Shown: positions 25,485-34,926, counted from the first letter of the stretch. The stretch is DNA of 64,000 nt from Mucilaginibacter sp. KACC 22773 (GCF_028736215.1 NZ_CP117883.1:6386001-6450000), one strand, 5' to 3'. Translations and numbers: made by a program. The notes: a model not told the origin generated them from the sequence alone.

Positions 25485-26099
25485 ATGAACGAACATACAA
25501 ACTCCCCCTTCAGGGGGCCGGGGGGCCCCGGCGGCAATATCCTGATAATAGACAATTACGATTCCTTCACCTATAACCTGGTGCATTTGGTTAATGAGCT
25601 TGGCCTGCAATGCGATGTTTGGAGGAATGATAAATTTGCTTTGGAAGATGTGGATGCATATGATAAGATCATCCTATCCCCGGGGCCTGGCATACCGTCT
25701 GAAGCAGGTTTGTTGCTGGATGTGATCAAAAAATATGCGCCAACCAAAAGCATATTTGGCGTTTGCCTGGGGCAGCAGGCCATTGCCGAAGTATTTGGCG
25801 GCAGCCTTTATAACCTGAGCCAGCCTATGCACGGGATTGCTACCCCCATAAAAGTGACCGATACCGACGAGCAATTGTTCCGCGATTTGCCCGATAGCTT
25901 TAAAGTTGGGCGTTACCATTCGTGGGTTGTAAGCGCAAATGATTTACCCGAGGTATTGAAAGTAACGGCTATCGACGAGGAGGATAATTCCATCATGGCC
26001 CTGTCTCACCGCGAATATGATGTGCGTGGTGTGCAGTTTCACCCGGAATCGATATTGACTGAGTATGGTAAAGAAATGATGGGTAACTGGCTGAAATAA
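25485..26099 (+). CDS. trpG: Anthranilate synthase component II (glutamine amidotransferase)
   Basis: 204 aa class I glutamine amidotransferase that feeds ammonia to TrpE. The catalytic triad is visible: Cys94 in FGVCLGQQAI, and the His/Glu pair in GVQFHPESILTEYG (about 186-188). The oxyanion loop SPGPGIPSEAG is intact. The first 17 residues (MNEHTNSPFRGPGGPGG) are encoded by a CCCCCTTCAGGGGGCCGGGG palindrome; ordinary TrpG starts about at NILIIDNYDSF. No other ATG, GTG or TTG is available downstream before the conserved strand, so the repeat-coded extension is probably translated. TrpE precedes it by 74 bp. It could also act as PabA for folate in many bacteria. Confidence 0.95.
   Translation: MNEHTNSPFRGPGGPGGNILIIDNYDSFTYNLVHLVNELGLQCDVWRNDKFALEDVDAYDKIILSPGPGIPSEAGLLLDVIKKYAPTKSIFGVCLGQQAIAEVFGGSLYNLSQPMHGIATPIKVTDTDEQLFRDLPDSFKVGRYHSWVVSANDLPEVLKVTAIDEEDNSIMALSHREYDVRGVQFHPESILTEYGKEMMGNWLK
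25501..25535. repeat. C-rich palindromic repeat copy 2, inside trpG
   Basis: ACTCCCCCTTCAGGGGGCCG and the following GGGGGCCCCGG encode residues 6-17 of TrpG. It shares the CCCCCTTCAGGGGG core with copies 1 and 3. Confidence 0.8.
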
Positions 26100-26113
26100 T
26101 TATAATTAAATTT

Positions 26114-26262
26114 GTCAATCCAGAGTAGTAAAATCTGCGGATTCTGAAGGGGGAATGACATCCAAAAATAAAAGGCTGTCATCCTGAGGCACGAAGGATC
26201 TATTCACGAACTTTTCTGTCGTCATGCATAGCTGATAGATCCTTCGTTCCTCAGGATGACAG
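26114..26262. repeat. Composite dispersed element, copy A
   Basis: Homologous in order to 59782-60014: GTCAA at the start, a TTCTGAAGGGG piece, a GGCTGTCAT..CTGAG piece, ATCTATTCACGAACTTTTC, then GCTGATAGATCCTTCGTTCC and TCAGGATGACAG. The CTGTCATCCTGAGG and CCTCAGGATGACAG parts form an inverted repeat. It fills the place between trpG and trpC. Confidence 0.85.
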
Positions 26263-26289
26263 TAAGTGTTAGAGTTTTCAATCAAAAAA

Positions 26290-26316
26290 TTCCCCCTTCA
26301 GGGGGTTAGGGGGCTA
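26290..26316. repeat. C-rich palindromic repeat copy 3
   Basis: TCCCCCTTCAGGGGGTTAGG, the exact inverse of copy 1, eight bases before trpC. Confidence 0.8.
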
Positions 26317-26323
26317 AGGCTTT

Positions 26324-27106
26324 ATGACGATACTTGATAAAATAGTTGCCAACAAAAAAAGGGAAGTAGCATACGCAAAAAGGCGTATCTCATACGTTGA
26401 GCTGGAAGAATCTGAATATTTCCACAGGGAAACGTATTCATTTAAGGATTTTCTGCTTGATCCTGCCCGTACCGGTATAATTGCCGAATTTAAGCGTAAA
26501 TCACCCTCAAAAGGCATTATTAACGATAAGGTAAGGGTTAGCAAGGTGACAACCGATTACGCGGCTGCAGGGGCATCCGCGCTATCCGTATTAACCGACC
26601 GCGATTTTTTTATGGGCCGCAAAGCCGATTTAAAACGGGCGCGTTCTGTAAACAACATCCCTGTTTTGCGCAAGGATTTTATGATAGACGAATACCAGGT
26701 AATTGAAGCCAAAGCATTGGGTGCCGATATTATCCTGCTAATAGCGGCTATTTTAACCCCGGCAGAAATTGATAAGCTTGCCACGCTTGCCAAAAGTTTA
26801 AACCTTAATGTGCTGCTTGAAGTACATAACCTGGAAGAGTTGGAGCGCAGCATTCACCCAAAACTGGATGCAATTGGCGTAAATAACCGCAACCTGGCCG
26901 ATTTTACGGTATCTGTAGAAACATCCTACCAGCTGGCCAAACATATCCCTGCCGAATTCATGAAGATATCTGAAAGCGCCATAAGCGATCCGGAAACCAT
27001 CAGGCACCTGAAGCTGGCCGGCTTTAACGGCTTTTTAATTGGCGAAACCTTTATGAAACAGCCCGATCCGGGGCTGGCGATGAGGGGTTTTGTAGCGCAG
27101 CTTTAA
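26324..27106 (+). CDS. trpC: Indole-3-glycerol phosphate synthase
   Basis: 260 aa TIM barrel that closes the indole ring of CdRP to give indole-3-glycerol phosphate. Family motifs are all present: IIAEFKRKSPSKG, SVLTDRDFF, VLRKDFMIDEYQV, LLEVHNLEELER, GVNNRNLADF, and SESAISDPE. The ATG at 26324 gives the normal N-terminus (MTILDKIVANKKREV). It is the last gene of the operon; a terminator follows 18 bp later. In most relatives trpD lies between trpG and trpC and trpF, B and A follow; here they are absent from this place. Confidence 0.97.
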   Translation: MTILDKIVANKKREVAYAKRRISYVELEESEYFHRETYSFKDFLLDPARTGIIAEFKRKSPSKGIINDKVRVSKVTTDYAAAGASALSVLTDRDFFMGRKADLKRARSVNNIPVLRKDFMIDEYQVIEAKALGADIILLIAAILTPAEIDKLATLAKSLNLNVLLEVHNLEELERSIHPKLDAIGVNNRNLADFTVSVETSYQLAKHIPAEFMKISESAISDPETIRHLKLAGFNGFLIGETFMKQPDPGLAMRGFVAQL

Positions 27107-27123
27107 AGGGGAAAACCTTAATA

Positions 27124-27160
27124 AAAAAGCGGGACCGCCAATTGGCAGCCCCGCTTTTTT
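27124..27160. terminator. Bidirectional terminator between trpC and susD
   Basis: AAAAAAGCGGG and CCCGCTTTTTT with inner GCC/GGC pairs form a strong hairpin with A- and T-runs on both sides. It serves the converging trp and SusCD operons. Confidence 0.85.
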
Positions 27161-27177
27161 ATTAGCGTCACTATAAA

Positions 27178-28578
27178 TTAGTGCTTGTCGAAAAACAATT
27201 TGGTGGTTACCAAGTCGCCGCCAATGGCAGCTGAAGCGGCTTTATAGTTAGCCCCGTTTACATTGCTCTCTGCAATTGGGTAAGGGAAACGTACCGGGAA
27301 TGCACTTGAAGCCGTTGATGGCGCAACCAATGCGGGTACATCCAGCCTGCGGGTTTCTATCCATGCATCCCAGCCCCTGTTATAATCTGCAATCCATTTT
27401 TGGTAAGCAAGATTAGTTGGGGTATAGGGATTAACCAACAAATAGGCGGTTGCATCACCTGCACCCCAATATGAATACGATGCCTGAACACCGGCAGCAT
27501 AGTAGAGTGCAGCAGTGCCGGTAATATACCCTTTCGCAACAGCTTCTGCCTGATAAAACGATACTTCAGCAAAATCAAGTAATAAACCAGGAAAAGTTGG
27601 CGCAGTTAACGTAGGACTAACGTGCGAGAAACTGTCATAGTTTGATTTAGCACCAGGGGCGCTGCCTTTATATGTACCATCAGCTAAGGCAGTAAAATAC
27701 TTGCCCACGCGGGCGTCTGCATGACCGTTTAAGTAACTAACAAGTGTATTACAGGCTACATAGTCAAATCTGCCACTTTGAACGATATCAACATAAACCG
27801 GGTTTGTATTTGGAGTAGCTCCTAAATAAGCAAAGGTTGCGTTATCCGCATTAGAGGTAAACACACCGCCAGAAACCGCAGATGCCGCCGCTGCAGCCGC
27901 AGTAGTTGGATCAGAGTCGGCTATGGTCAAAGCCATTTTTAATTTAAATGAATTGGCAAACTTTTTCCACTTTGTTGTATTGCCTCCGTAAATTACATCA
28001 GCACTTCCAAAACTTCCTGCGTTTGTATTTAACGCGGCTATGTCTGCATTTAAACGGGTTAGCAGATCTTTGTAAATAGTAGCTGCGTCATCGTACTTAG
28101 GAAAGTTATTATTAGCATCAAATGCCTGTGTATAAGGAACATTACCAAAAGTTGTTACCAGGTAATAAAAAGAATAAACCTGCAGGATATCCAGTATTGC
28201 TATATCGTTTTTCTGAATATCAGCGCTGGCGATAGAAGCGTCAGTAGGTACAATGGTTTTAGCCAAGCGCAAGTTATTTAATACATCACGATAAAGGGCG
28301 TTCCATTCCGCACCATTTATATTACGGGCATTGATGAGGTAATTACTTTCATCAGTGTACGTGGTTTCTTGCCATTGCTGTTCAATTAACCTATAAATAT
28401 TAGTGTTTACGCTTGACGTGGTAACAGTATTGGTTAAAACCCGCTCAGCCTGTGTAAATAATGAGGCGGCCGGAACCGTTGGGAAAAGCTTTGGATTCGA
28501 ATTTAACGAAGCCAGGTCTTTATGGCATGCTCCAAGCGAAAGGATCGGAAGCAATGCCGCGATAAAATATTTTTTCAT
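27178..28578 (-). CDS. SusD/RagB-family outer-membrane lipoprotein
   Basis: 466 aa; lipoprotein signal MKKYFIAALLPILSLGAC with Cys18. The all-helical SusD-like fold is indicated by the N-terminal TPR-like helices, the RLIEQQWQETTYTDE region and the final RRLDVPALVAPS stretch, which matches the SusD-like-2 subgroup. These surface lipoproteins bind a glycan or other ligand and lid the SusC barrel. It starts five bases after the SusC gene, the standard SusC-SusD pairing. The ligand cannot be told, though the nearby GH92 gene suggests a mannose-containing glycan. Confidence 0.92.
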   Translation of the reverse strand: MKKYFIAALLPILSLGACHKDLASLNSNPKLFPTVPAASLFTQAERVLTNTVTTSSVNTNIYRLIEQQWQETTYTDESNYLINARNINGAEWNALYRDVLNNLRLAKTIVPTDASIASADIQKNDIAILDILQVYSFYYLVTTFGNVPYTQAFDANNNFPKYDDAATIYKDLLTRLNADIAALNTNAGSFGSADVIYGGNTTKWKKFANSFKLKMALTIADSDPTTAAAAAASAVSGGVFTSNADNATFAYLGATPNTNPVYVDIVQSGRFDYVACNTLVSYLNGHADARVGKYFTALADGTYKGSAPGAKSNYDSFSHVSPTLTAPTFPGLLLDFAEVSFYQAEAVAKGYITGTAALYYAAGVQASYSYWGAGDATAYLLVNPYTPTNLAYQKWIADYNRGWDAWIETRRLDVPALVAPSTASSAFPVRFPYPIAESNVNGANYKAASAAIGGDLVTTKLFFDKH

Positions 28579-28583
28579 AATCG

Positions 28584-31500
28584 TTAGAATCTTACTTTTA
28601 AGTTAAGGTTAAACATTCTGGCGGTTGGGAAAGCACCACTTTGATAACCTTGCAGGTTACCTGAGCTTAAACCTTCTTCAGGATCGGTATAAGGGGTATT
28701 TTTATGGATGATCCATAAGTTACGACCACTTAAACCAACGTCGATGCCTTTAACACTGCCAAGCCGTGAAAGAACAGATTGAGGCAAAGAGTATGCAATC
28801 GCCGCCTCACGTAATTTCACATAACCCGCGTCATAAACGAAACCAGCTGCAGGATTATGCTCATAGCCATATAAACCAGAACCTGTGTTATCTGCTCTAA
28901 CGGTATTTTGAGCTCCTGTAGAGGTAACACCAGGTAAAATCACACCGCCACCATCTGACAATGCATTTCTTGATGGCTTACCTAAATCGTTGTTACCTAC
29001 AGTTTCAGGATACAAACCTGTATCCATACCATAATAAGTATCTAACGAGAATACGCTACCACCTTTTTTAACGTCAACCAGGAAGCTTAAAGTAAATGAT
29101 TTATACCTAAACGAACTATTGATGCCGCCCGTCCAGTTTGGGTTAACGTTACCCAACACTACGTTATTGCTTGAAGAAAGCACATAATACCCGTCGTCTC
29201 CAACAACTTGCTGCCCGTTTTTAGTAGCAAGTGCATTTCCATCTTTATCAACATAACCATTACCGCGAATATCGCCATAAGGACGATCCAGGCTTGCATT
29301 AAGCGAAACCCCGCCCTGGAACGAACCAAGCTGAAGATTGGTAGCCTGTTGACCAGAGCCATCAGTATAAAGTTTTAATACTTTGTTTCTGTTACGGGTA
29401 AAGTTAACATTCACTTTCCACGTAAAGTCTTTTGTTTGTACCGGTGTACCATTTAATGCAACTTCGATACCTTTATTTTGAATAGTACCGGAGTTAATAT
29501 AAGCAGCATTATAGCCGGTAGCTGTAGATAATGTCACCGGAATCAGCTGATCAACGGTTTTGTTGTTGTAATAAGTGAAATCAAAACCTAAACGGTTGTT
29601 GAAAAATGCCATTTCCAAACCACCCTCAGAGGCTTTTGTGCGTTCGGGCTTTAATTTTGCATTGTTTTGAGTTGTACCGATAAATGCCTGAGGGCTTGAG
29701 CCAAATGCTGTAGTAAGCGAATAGTAATTACTTGTGCTTTGTGGCGTGCCGCTATTACCAACTTCAGCATAATTGATTCTTACTTTTCCATACGATAGCC
29801 ATGAATATTGTTTAAGCAATTCAGAGAAAGTAAAACCTAAATTAACTGACGGATAGTAATATTTATTGCTATATGAAGGCAAAGCCGAAGAAGCATCACG
29901 CCTTAAAGTACCATCTAAAACCACCATTTTTTTCCAGGTGAACGTAGCACCGGCAAAAATACCATCTGTTTCAAATGGGACATACGTTTCAGTTGGAGCG
30001 TTTGGCGTATTCTTAGAATTTGATAAGCTATAAATACTTGGTACAATTAAGCCCCCGTTTGTGGTTGCCGCAATTGACTGGTAAAGATTTTTACGTACGT
30101 TAACCCCTAACAGACCTTTAAAATTAAGATCCTGAGTTATATTATTGTCAGTTGTAGCAAGGAAATCAAAGTTGGTTTCATTAAAGCTCAGGTTTCTCCT
30201 GGTGTATGATGATAAACCAACAGAACCAACTTGCCTGCGTTCTTCCTGAATCTGGCTCCAGTTATCAACAGTTACACGGCCTAATAAATTTAGCCAATTT
30301 GTAGCTTTATAATTTAAGCTAACGTTACCGAAGTAACGGTTGCGGGTATCTGTTTCAAAGTTTTGATACCGGATGAAGTAAGGATTATCCCAATAAATTG
30401 GAACCAGATTGGTTGGGCTTGCCCAGTTCCAGGTAATATTTTGACCACCGGAAGCAAAGTATTGATCTTTAAGTTCTTTGATGTCGTTATTTACCTGATA
30501 CCATTGCCTGAAAGAGTTCAGGATGTTATCTGATTGATAACCGCTTCCGTAACGTCCTTTACCATCTGTACGAGTGTAGCTGATATTGGCAGCTGCAGTT
30601 AGTTTACTGTTGATGTTATATGTTCCGCCAAAGTCAAGGTTGTTTTTCAACTCGTTACTATTAGGCATAAAACCGGTTTGGTTATTGCGGGTATAACCTA
30701 ATTTAAAAGTACCATTATCGCCACCATTAGTAATGAACAAACTTTGGTTATTACTGATTGGGTGAGTGAAAAATGTATTGGGATCATTAGCAGCAGCAAC
30801 CCAAGGCGTAGCCTTACCAAAATTAGGAGAGTATTTGCTAAACGCATCCCATTGATAAACCTTCAGGTTTGGATCGAAGGCATGGCCATATGAAGCGTCT
30901 TCGGTCAAAGGATCAACCAAATCTTTAACACCGTCGCCATTGATGTCCCTATAAAGGAAATAACCGCTTGGATCTTCATAATAGGTTCCGTAACCACCGC
31001 CATATTGTTTTTGGTATGTTGGCAAGGTTGATTTATCAACAGCACCGTAACCGTAACTTGTGTTAAAAGTAATACCAAGTCCTTTATTAACTTTTTTGGT
31101 TGTAATTAAAATTACACCGTTGGCACCGATAGAACCGTATAATGCAGTAGCAGCAGCGCCTTTAAGAACGGTAACTGACTCAATATCATCCGGGTTGATA
31201 TCTGAAGCGGGCGAACCATAATCATAACCACCTGTACCGGCAGCTACTGAGCTCGAATTGCTGTTACCCTGGTTGCCACCGCCAGAACCACCGTTGTTGT
31301 AAGGCACGCCATCAACAACAAATAAGGCCTGGTTGTTGCCGAGGATTGATTTAGTACCACGTAAAACAACATTTGTTGAACCGCCGAGGGCGTTGTTCTG
31401 CCTGATTTCTAACCCGGCTACCTTACCTGATAAACCGCTTACAAAGTTACCGCTACGTTGTTTGCTAACCTCGTCGCCGGTTACTTTCTGTGCAGCATAG

Positions 31501-31859
31501 GCTTGCTGGTTACGCGTTCTGTTTAAGCCCAGCGCTCCAGTTACCACTACCTCGCCAAGTTGCTGGCTCGAGGCAACTAAAACAACATTAACTGTTGGTC
31601 CATCGGCAGGCAAGGTTTGGGTAATGTAACCAAGAAAACTAAATGACAATAAAGCATTGTTGGGCACGGATAAGGAGAATCTTCCGTTTGCATCGGTCTG
31701 GGTACCGGTTGTAGTACCCTTAATGCTTACTGATACCCCCGGCACCGGTAAGCCATCTTCCCTGGCCGTAACCTTTCCGGTTACGGTATGGTTTTGCGCA
31801 TATAGCTGTGTTGCAGCAAGTAAAAAGATGCACAAAGTCGTAAGTAGACTTTTTTTCAT
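28584..31859 (-). CDS. SusC/RagA-family TonB-linked outer-membrane transporter
   Basis: 1091 aa with signal peptide (MKKSLLTTLCIFLLAATQLYA). Order: CarboxypepD-reg-like domain (about 22-105, with FSFLGYITQTLPADG), SusC signature GEVVVTGALGLNRTRNQQAY where family members have a TonB box and linker, plug (about 115-240, KVAGLEIRQNNALGGSTNVV and VLKGAAATALYGSIGANGVI) and a 22-strand barrel ending in FNLNLKVRF. It imports oligosaccharide or peptide with the SusD protein. A glycine/serine-rich loop (NNGGSGGGNQGNSNSSS) sits in the plug. The long upstream gap (596 bp) holds a hairpin that may regulate it. Confidence 0.94.
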   Translation of the reverse strand: MKKSLLTTLCIFLLAATQLYAQNHTVTGKVTAREDGLPVPGVSVSIKGTTTGTQTDANGRFSLSVPNNALLSFSFLGYITQTLPADGPTVNVVLVASSQQLGEVVVTGALGLNRTRNQQAYAAQKVTGDEVSKQRSGNFVSGLSGKVAGLEIRQNNALGGSTNVVLRGTKSILGNNQALFVVDGVPYNNGGSGGGNQGNSNSSSVAAGTGGYDYGSPASDINPDDIESVTVLKGAAATALYGSIGANGVILITTKKVNKGLGITFNTSYGYGAVDKSTLPTYQKQYGGGYGTYYEDPSGYFLYRDINGDGVKDLVDPLTEDASYGHAFDPNLKVYQWDAFSKYSPNFGKATPWVAAANDPNTFFTHPISNNQSLFITNGGDNGTFKLGYTRNNQTGFMPNSNELKNNLDFGGTYNINSKLTAAANISYTRTDGKGRYGSGYQSDNILNSFRQWYQVNNDIKELKDQYFASGGQNITWNWASPTNLVPIYWDNPYFIRYQNFETDTRNRYFGNVSLNYKATNWLNLLGRVTVDNWSQIQEERRQVGSVGLSSYTRRNLSFNETNFDFLATTDNNITQDLNFKGLLGVNVRKNLYQSIAATTNGGLIVPSIYSLSNSKNTPNAPTETYVPFETDGIFAGATFTWKKMVVLDGTLRRDASSALPSYSNKYYYPSVNLGFTFSELLKQYSWLSYGKVRINYAEVGNSGTPQSTSNYYSLTTAFGSSPQAFIGTTQNNAKLKPERTKASEGGLEMAFFNNRLGFDFTYYNNKTVDQLIPVTLSTATGYNAAYINSGTIQNKGIEVALNGTPVQTKDFTWKVNVNFTRNRNKVLKLYTDGSGQQATNLQLGSFQGGVSLNASLDRPYGDIRGNGYVDKDGNALATKNGQQVVGDDGYYVLSSSNNVVLGNVNPNWTGGINSSFRYKSFTLSFLVDVKKGGSVFSLDTYYGMDTGLYPETVGNNDLGKPSRNALSDGGGVILPGVTSTGAQNTVRADNTGSGLYGYEHNPAAGFVYDAGYVKLREAAIAYSLPQSVLSRLGSVKGIDVGLSGRNLWIIHKNTPYTDPEEGLSSGNLQGYQSGAFPTARMFNLNLKVRF

Positions 31860-32080
31860 GAATAATGTGTTAGTTAATAGTTAAAAACTTTAAGAGGTTA
31901 AATGTATATGGGATTTATAAAAAATCAAATAAATAATTGTAACATTTCGTTTACATAAATATTATTGCGCAAAATACATATTTTTCATAAAAAATTCATA
32001 AACATTTATTTCCTTTGCATGTTCTTACGCTATTACTAAATCATTTAGTTAATAATAAGACAGTTAATAAAGTTAATTAG

Positions 32081-32120
32081 AACAGGGAAAATGCGCGAGG
32101 CATTTTCCCTGTTTGCTTTT
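32081..32120. terminator. Strong isolated hairpin in the susC upstream region
   Basis: AACAGGGAAAATGC pairs exactly with GCATTTTCCCTGTT around a 5-nt loop. Only a weak T-run follows on the plus strand and none on the minus strand. It may be a terminator, a processing site, or a leader structure of the susC transcript. Confidence 0.6.
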
Positions 32121-32402
32121 ATTGCCTATTCCACAAAATACATTAAAAAACAGGACTCAGCCTGCAAAAAAGACAAGGCACACCATAGTCAACCAAAGTG
32201 CTACTAACAGACAAACATTTTAAAATACCAAAAGATAGTTTTGCAACAATGTCAGCGGAGCCAGAAAAAGCCAGAAAAAGCCTAGCAGATGGAGTTATTA
32301 ACCAATATCTATTATTACAAATAATTCATATTAAATATCATTTTCTTTAAAGTAAACAAAATGTTACAATTTATTAACTCGCTGAAAAATAAATGATTAA
32401 TT

Positions 32403-32436
32403 AAAAAGGGCTTGTGAAAACACAAGCCCTTTTTAA
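32403..32436 (-). terminator. Terminator of the GH92 gene
   Basis: AAAGGGCTTGTG and CACAAGCCCTTT form a 12-bp stem with loop AAAA and T/A runs on both sides, 20 bp past the GH92 stop codon. Confidence 0.85.
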
Positions 32437-32455
32437 ACCTATACAATATTGGGAA

Positions 32456-34738
32456 TTATTTTTCGTTGCTCATCGAAAAAGGTACGTCGGCGTCTTTTGT
32501 GCCACGTTCTTTATTGGGGGTAGCAATCATATCAAAATTCAATTCGGCGCCGTTTAACAGGCCTTTGTGGCTCACCCAGTTATTGGTGTAGGGCTTGCCA
32601 TCAATAGTCAGGCTGTTTACATATTTGTTGGCGGCACTGTTGTTGGGCGCGGTAATGGTAACCGTTTTACCATTCTCTAAATTAATGGTTACCTTTTTAA
32701 ATAAAGGCGCTCCTAACACGTACTGATCGCTGGCAGGCGTTACCGGGTAAAAGCCCATGGCCGAGAAGATGTACCAGGCCGATGTTTGCCCATTGTCTTC
32801 ATCGCCGCAATAACCATCGGGGGTAGCTTTGTACAGTTTATTCATGGTTTCGCGGGCCCAGTACTGGGTTTTCCATGGCTGGCCGGCGTGGTTGTACAGG
32901 TAAATCATGTGCTGTATGGGCTGGTTGCCATGCGCGTACTGCCCCATGTTGGCTATCTGCATCTCGCGGATTTCGTGAATAACGCCGCCATAGTAGCTAT
33001 CGTCAAATGTTGGCGGCATACTGAATACCGAATCCAGTTTGGCTGCAAATTGCTGTTTGCCGCCCATCAGGTTTATCAGGCCCTGTATGTCATGAAAAAC
33101 ACCCCAGCTGTAGTGCCAGCTATTGCCTTCGGTAAAGGCATCGCCCCATTTAAACGGATTAAATGGTGTTTCAAAAGTACCGTCCTGGTTTTTACCGCGC
33201 ATCAGCTTGGTTTGCGGATCAAAAATGTTACGGTAATTCTGGCTGCGTTTTTTATAAATTTCAATCTCTGATTTGGGTTTGCCCAAAGCTTTCCCTAATT
33301 GATATATGGCAAAATCATCATAAGCATACTCTAAGGTACGTGCGGCATTCTCGTTAATTTTAACATTGTAGGGCACATAGCCAAGGGTGTTATAATATTG
33401 CACTCCCCTGCGGCCGGTTGCGTTTGGCCCTTCGTTGTTAGCACCGTGTTTAAGCGCCTGGTACAATGTTTCAATATCGTAACCACGCATACCCTTCAGG
33501 TAAGCTTCGGCAACTACCGAAGCCGAGTTATTGCCTATCATACAATCAGCATAACCAGGGCTCGACCATTCGGGCAACCAGCCGCCTTCTTTATAATCAT
33601 TTATCAGGCCTTCCTGCATCTCTTTATTGATAGAGGGATAAACCAGGTTCAGGAACGGGTACAAGGCCCTGAATGTATCCCAAAAGCCTGTACCGGCAAA
33701 TAAATAACCGGGCATCACCTTACCATTGAAAGGGCTGTAGTGAATTTTTTCGCCTTTGGCATCTATCTCATACATTTTATTAGGGAAGAAAAGCATCCTG
33801 TACAAGCTGCTGTAAAATGTCTTGGTTTGCTCTACAGTGCCGCCTTCTACGTTCAGCCTGCTCAAGGTTTTGTTCCAGGTGTCTTTGGCTTTCTGGCAGG
33901 TAACTTCAAATTTATCATCAGCCAGTTCGCGCTTTAAATTAAGCTCGGCCTGTTCAATACTTACAAATGACGAAGCTACTTTTAAATGCACCTGCTCGCC
34001 GTTGGTGGTTTTTAGGGTGATAACCGCACCCGCGTGATCGCCTGTGTATTCCAGCTGGCCGTCGTCTTTTTTCCAATCGTGCCATGCCGATGCCAGCGCG
34101 AAAGGTTTATCTACATAAATAACAAAGTAGTTTTTGAAGTTTGCCGGAACAGCGCCGCTGTTTTTGGTGCTGTATCCTACAATCTTTTGCTCACCCGGAA
34201 TAATCTTTACGTATGATCCTTTGTCAAAAGCATCAATTACAATATGCGAGCTATCGCTTTTGGGGAAGGTAAAGCGGAAGCTTGCAGCACGCTCGGTTGG
34301 GGTAATTTCGGTGGTTACATCATAATCGGCCAGGTAAACGCTATAGTAGTAGGGTTTAACAATTTCGGCCTTGTGCGAAAACCAGCTTGCGCGTTCCTTT
34401 TCGTTCAGTTTTAATTTGCCGGTTTCCGGGAATATGGAAAACATACCATAATCGTTCATCCATGGTGATGGTTGATGGGTTTGCTTAAAGCCAAGAATTT
34501 TATCGGCATCATAGGTGTACTGCCACCCATCGCCCATTTTACCGGTTTGCGGTGTCCAGAAGTTCATGCCCCATGGCAGGGCGATGGCCGGGTATGTATT
34601 TCCGTTTGACAAGGATGGTTTGGATGCTGTACCCATCAGCGGGTTAATCAATTCAACAGGGTCTGTTACCCTGGCGCTTTGCTGGGCAATTGCAGCTGCC
34701 GGTAAACAGGCCAGTGCCAGTAAAAGTAGTTTTTTCAT
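32456..34738 (-). CDS. GH92 family alpha-mannosidase-type enzyme, Gln at the usual catalytic acid
   Basis: 760 aa from the ATG at 34738 with signal MKKLLLLALACLPAAAIA; 12 residues of possible upstream extension are rejected. It has the GH92 N-terminal beta-sandwich (INPLMGTASKP, YPAIALPWGMNFWTPQT) and the alpha/alpha barrel. Calcium/base region GDEDNGQTSAWYIFSAMGFY is intact. The usual family motif GNEP is GNQP here (GNQPIQHMIYLYNHAGQPW), replacing the Glu known as the acid catalyst. A Gln at this site has been described in GH92 enzymes that cleave mannose-1-phosphate-6-mannose bonds. It is exported and belongs to the same leftward carbohydrate locus as SusCD. Family certain; substrate inferred. 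Confidence 0.93.
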   Translation of the reverse strand: MKKLLLLALACLPAAAIAQQSARVTDPVELINPLMGTASKPSLSNGNTYPAIALPWGMNFWTPQTGKMGDGWQYTYDADKILGFKQTHQPSPWMNDYGMFSIFPETGKLKLNEKERASWFSHKAEIVKPYYYSVYLADYDVTTEITPTERAASFRFTFPKSDSSHIVIDAFDKGSYVKIIPGEQKIVGYSTKNSGAVPANFKNYFVIYVDKPFALASAWHDWKKDDGQLEYTGDHAGAVITLKTTNGEQVHLKVASSFVSIEQAELNLKRELADDKFEVTCQKAKDTWNKTLSRLNVEGGTVEQTKTFYSSLYRMLFFPNKMYEIDAKGEKIHYSPFNGKVMPGYLFAGTGFWDTFRALYPFLNLVYPSINKEMQEGLINDYKEGGWLPEWSSPGYADCMIGNNSASVVAEAYLKGMRGYDIETLYQALKHGANNEGPNATGRRGVQYYNTLGYVPYNVKINENAARTLEYAYDDFAIYQLGKALGKPKSEIEIYKKRSQNYRNIFDPQTKLMRGKNQDGTFETPFNPFKWGDAFTEGNSWHYSWGVFHDIQGLINLMGGKQQFAAKLDSVFSMPPTFDDSYYGGVIHEIREMQIANMGQYAHGNQPIQHMIYLYNHAGQPWKTQYWARETMNKLYKATPDGYCGDEDNGQTSAWYIFSAMGFYPVTPASDQYVLGAPLFKKVTINLENGKTVTITAPNNSAANKYVNSLTIDGKPYTNNWVSHKGLLNGAELNFDMIATPNKERGTKDADVPFSMSNEK

Positions 34739-34926
34739 TAATCGGAGTTTGTTTTTTAAGGGTGATGACAGCAACGGTGGCTATTATAAAAGCTGCTGTT
34801 GATATCGTCGGATGTATTTGTTTTGTTATTTGTTCTAAAAGTCTTTCTAAAAATCATTAAATAAAAATGTCATTGCCTTATACCCACCATCACTTATTTG
34901 AATATATAAACATAAGATTGAACGCT

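Larger units (their letters stand above)
31860..32455. other. Intergenic region upstream of susC
   Basis: 596 AT-rich bp between susC and the GH92 gene, both leftward. It holds the hairpin at 32081-32113 and the GH92 terminator at 32403-32436. No ORF or complete TTTG/TAnnTTTG pair is seen on the minus strand. Confidence 0.5.

Noticed and set aside
25411..26316. Possible CRISPR-like array from repeated C-rich palindromes
   Set aside because: Only three copies with irregular spacing, mixed orientation and genes between; no cas genes.
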